Below, piece after piece: positions 61,731 to 64,000 of a stretch of 64,000 nt of DNA. A program made the position numbers and the translations under genes. Numbering within the stretch: position 1 is the stretch's first letter; the number at the start of each line of letters is the position of its first letter. Location: positions 186,001 through 250,000 of the forward strand of contig CAYGTI010000001.1 in the NCBI GenBank assembly GCA_964352785.1. Direction: 5' to 3'. This stretch comes from JACOMS01 sp964352785 (lineage in GTDB: Bacteria > Pseudomonadota > Alphaproteobacteria > Caulobacterales > Maricaulaceae). A model generated the notes under the pieces. That model saw only the letters and a list, made by a program, of their open reading frames with translations, had not been told where the DNA came from and did not search any database.

Positions 61731-63002
61731 CTATTGCCTCGCGAACCCGGTAAATAAGGGCTGGAAATAAGCCGCCGATGCCGCAACCGGCTCAGTTTCG
61801 GGTTTCCATGAGGCTTGCAACGGAGTCGCGGCTAAGCGCCACTGGCTTGCCGACAAAATAGAGCCCATTAACAGGTTTTCAAAGGCATCCACATCTATAG
61901 CTCTGGCTGACTTCTCAAGCATTGCCTCGGCAATGATTTCGGAGAACGACGCCCCTAAGCGTTTCAGTTTTGCCTCGATCGTCATGCGTTTGACCGGCTC
62001 GACAGCACTGAGCAGGTTCATGCGCATGAGAGGGTTAAGGTCTGTAATGTGTCCTTCAAAGAGAACCCGCAAAGTTTGCTCAATAACCTCAAGGTTATCA
62101 TTATGGCTGGCACGTTTTGATGTCTCCAGGGCTGTCTCAATTGTCTGACAACTCCGCTCAAAGCAGCTCTCAATCAAAGCGTCTTTATCAGCTATATAGT
62201 AATAGAATGCCCCGCGCGTAACACCGAGTTCACTCGCCACTTCATTTAAGGATAATTTCCGAAATCCGCGTTGATTCAGGAAACGTATACCTGTCCGCAT
62301 AAATGCATCTCTCTTGAGTTGATTACGGACAGTTCGGTCAAAAATATCTGGATATTCTTGCGATTGAGACCGCAGGATAGAACGCCCCGGAGGTCTTTTA
62401 GAATCCAGAGCAATGCCATTTCGCATCACATCACACAAACCATCAATACAGCTCATATGCTTCGCATTAGGAATATTTGCGAGCCATCCAGGCAGCCAAT
62501 GGAGAATATTCATGAGGAAAAAGGTGGCCGCCGCAGGAGACCGCACATCAACCGACCCATCATTAATACCTTTATGTATAAAACCGTTCACACGTTTGAC
62601 TTGAGCTTCAAACTGCACCTTCAAAGCGGGCGCGGACATATCTGTGATGACTTCAATATTAGAGAGTAAACTCATCGGTGGTATCAAGCCGGAAAGAGCT
62701 TTGGCGTGTAGTTCAGCGCGCTGTCGGACAAGAAATAAAATACAATCAAGACCGCTGTTTTGTTGTGCTGCTATGTCTAATTCTTTTGCCGTAAATGCGC
62801 ATGACAGTGAAAAGGCTTCTTTATATAAGGCCTCCTTGGAACGAAAATGATAACTAATACTGGTTTTAACTTTACCCAGTTCGTTCGCAATATCTTCTAA
62901 TCGTGTATCATGATATCCTCTGTCATTAAATAAATGAACCGCGCGCGACAAAATTTCTTCCCGTTTTTGAGGCAACTGTTTTGTCTGCGCCATATCTATC
63001 AT
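61731..63002 (-). CDS. Fused double TetR-family regulator
   Basis: 423 residues from the ATG at 63002 (AGGA 5 nt upstream). Two complete TetR modules lie in tandem: HTH 1 at about residues 14-65 (LEDIANELGKVKTSISYHF) and HTH 2 at about 230-280 (LNEVASELGVTRGAFYYYI), each followed by a helical ligand-binding-type domain. Ordinary TetR proteins have one module and act as dimers; this one may act as a pseudo-dimer. It is divergent from the TonB receptor gene at 63165 with 162 nt between, so that gene is the obvious target. Confidence 0.88.
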   Translation of the reverse strand: MIDMAQTKQLPQKREEILSRAVHLFNDRGYHDTRLEDIANELGKVKTSISYHFRSKEALYKEAFSLSCAFTAKELDIAAQQNSGLDCILFLVRQRAELHAKALSGLIPPMSLLSNIEVITDMSAPALKVQFEAQVKRVNGFIHKGINDGSVDVRSPAAATFFLMNILHWLPGWLANIPNAKHMSCIDGLCDVMRNGIALDSKRPPGRSILRSQSQEYPDIFDRTVRNQLKRDAFMRTGIRFLNQRGFRKLSLNEVASELGVTRGAFYYYIADKDALIESCFERSCQTIETALETSKRASHNDNLEVIEQTLRVLFEGHITDLNPLMRMNLLSAVEPVKRMTIEAKLKRLGASFSEIIAEAMLEKSARAIDVDAFENLLMGSILSASQWRLAATPLQASWKPETEPVAASAAYFQPLFTGFARQ

Positions 63003-63164
63003 TTTTCCTGTCACGCTTTTAGTCCAGCCCAATTGGTTGGGCAGCACTGTTTCATTTTTACATCAACCTAAATCAAACTGAACTAGATGTATGTTTTTTG
63101 TTGACTGACTATCGCTAAAGAATAGATTAGTGCAAATCAAGACAATACATCAGGGGAATAACTC
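63003..63164 (+). promoter_or_regulatory. Divergent promoter region, double-TetR gene and TonB receptor
   Basis: 162 nt, AT-rich. On the plus strand TTGACT (63101-63106) with TAGATT (63123-63128) at 16 nt spacing is a possible promoter for the receptor, and AGGGGAA lies upstream of its ATG. I did not find a convincing long palindrome that would mark the TetR operator. Confidence 0.4.
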
Positions 63165-64000
63165 ATGCGCTTTCACATTAAAAAATCTCTTTTTCTATCC
63201 ACGGCTTTGGTTGTCAGCCTAGCGGCATCAGCTCATGCACAAACACCTTCAGACGACACCTCGGATGAAGTCATTACAACAGGGACTTACATCCAAGGTG
63301 CCCGTATTAATGAAGCGCTGCCAGTCACTGTCGTCACCATTGAAGACCTACAAAGCATTGGCACACTGGACGGCGAAGACCTGATCCGCTCATTGCCAGC
63401 AAATGGCGGCGTAAACTTTAACGGGGCCAACAATGCAACCCCTAACAATGCGCGCGGAGATGTCGCCTCGATTAATCTGCGATCTATTGGCTCTAGCGGG
63501 ACACTTGTTCTGCTCAACGGTCGCCGTGTGGTGAACCACCCCGGCACTCAAGCTGAATTGTCAACGCCTGTGACAACTGTGAACACCCAAGCGTTACCAG
63601 TTGGCGGCCTCAAACGGATGGAAGTTTTAAATGACGGGGCTTCCGCCATTTACGGATCTGACGCCGTGGCCGGCGTGGTCAATATGATCCTGCAAGATGA
63701 TTATGAAGGCTTGAGCGTGTCGGCACGTACGGGTTTTGCAACGAATACAGGCCTCGCTGAGTCGCTCGTTTCAGTGCAAGGCGGCAAAGATTTCAATGAT
63801 GGGAAGACAAATGTGTCTTTCTTCCTTGAATATTCAAAACGCAATGGGCAGATGGCCAGTGAGCAAGACTTCACGGCTGAAGCTGACCTTCGCCCCCGCC
63901 TTATCGGTACAAGCTTTGAGGGTGATACATCCTTTGATAACCGCACTACAGGATCACCGTGGGGACAATTTACGTTGGACACAACCTCAGCCACCCGAGT
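63165..64000 (+). CDS. TonB-dependent receptor, 3' end outside window
   Basis: The frame runs from the ATG at 63165 (AGGGGAATAACTC before it) to the window end, about 278 residues. A signal peptide (KKSLFLSTALVVSLAASAHA, then QTPSDD) precedes a plug domain: DEVITTGTYIQGARINEALP, VTVVTIEDLQSIG, INLRSIGSSGTLVLLNGRRV and MEVLNDGASAIYGSDAVAGV, which is the standard TonB-box and plug series of Caulobacter-type receptors. The barrel is mostly beyond the window. Ligand unknown; the adjacent double TetR gene is likely its regulator. Confidence 0.93.
   Translation, partial: MRFHIKKSLFLSTALVVSLAASAHAQTPSDDTSDEVITTGTYIQGARINEALPVTVVTIEDLQSIGTLDGEDLIRSLPANGGVNFNGANNATPNNARGDVASINLRSIGSSGTLVLLNGRRVVNHPGTQAELSTPVTTVNTQALPVGGLKRMEVLNDGASAIYGSDAVAGVVNMILQDDYEGLSVSARTGFATNTGLAESLVSVQGGKDFNDGKTNVSFFLEYSKRNGQMASEQDFTAEADLRPRLIGTSFEGDTSFDNRTTGSPWGQFTLDTTSATR

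Noticed and set aside
62271..62669. 132-codon antisense frame inside the double TetR gene
   Set aside because: Covers the linker between the two TetR modules on the opposite strand; no ribosome binding site or domain.
1..64000. Search for tRNA, rRNA, insertion sequences, integrases, CRISPR arrays and toxin-antitoxin pairs
   Set aside because: No cloverleaf with a T-loop, no rRNA-like stretch, no transposase or recombinase motif and no spacer array was seen; the XRE/membrane protein pair lacks a toxin fold.

Overview
The window reads as chromosomal DNA of an alphaproteobacterium, probably a marine, TonB-receptor-rich member of the Caulobacterales/Hyphomonadaceae/Maricaulales group; the genus cannot be fixed from sequence alone. 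Support comes from gene order and families typical of that class: a mutS-glnD-murJ-trpS block, a SUV3-like helicase followed by an S4-domain protein, 7Fe ferredoxin and CarD, a TIGR02302/DUF4175 membrane protein, an NDUFA9-like protein, and large Oar-like and ordinary TonB-dependent receptors. No rRNA, tRNA, CRISPR array, prophage or insertion sequence was recognised.

Layout. 1-2832: phage-shock operon pspA(partial)-pspB-pspC followed by a small exported protein and a repetitive beta-helix-like (GIN/DUF2807) protein. 2968-8666: single genes (DUF188, ArsR regulator, sirtuin, low-molecular-weight phosphatase, DUF4175, M50 protease). 8785-15153: gltD-GFA-gltB operon for glutamate synthesis. 15667-17610: uppP and a secreted serine hydrolase. 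17637-28402: a long minus-strand block, mutS-glnD-murJ-trpS-PCu(A)C chaperone-NDUFA9-like-lipoprotein methyltransferase. 28488-35878: hypothetical protein, AmpG-like transporter, YqeY, carA, radical SAM protein, a membrane protein/XRE regulator pair with clear promoter-operator structure, and a DegP-type protease. 36116-38637: two orphan genes. 38921-43477: helicase, S4, fdxA, carD. 43606-47813: SNase-like protein with altered active site, formylglycine-generating-enzyme-like lipoprotein, FAD monooxygenase, CoA transferase.

47929-60703 is the most coherent functional region: thymidine kinase, nucleoside hydrolase, phosphoribosyltransferase, ribokinase, a 2OG-Fe(II) oxygenase, CNT nucleoside transporter, uridine kinase, a 1048-residue TonB-dependent receptor, a Tat-exported PhoD-type phosphatase/phosphodiesterase and AMP nucleosidase. 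Together they could bring nucleotides across the outer membrane, remove phosphate in the periplasm, import nucleosides, and split or rephosphorylate them. Six consecutive genes alternate in strand, and three convergent pairs share exactly 4 nt at their stop codons. 61118-64000 holds a lipoprotein, a fused double-TetR regulator and a divergent second TonB receptor cut by the window end.

Three genes (near 45420, 46613 and 61118) have their signal peptide or nucleotide-binding motif encoded in frame upstream of any ATG/GTG/TTG codon, which suggests ATT/ATC initiation or local sequence error. Nitrogen metabolism is represented at two places (gltBD and glnD) and pyrimidine metabolism at two (carA and the salvage region). 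All functions are family-level readings from sequence; no database search was possible.
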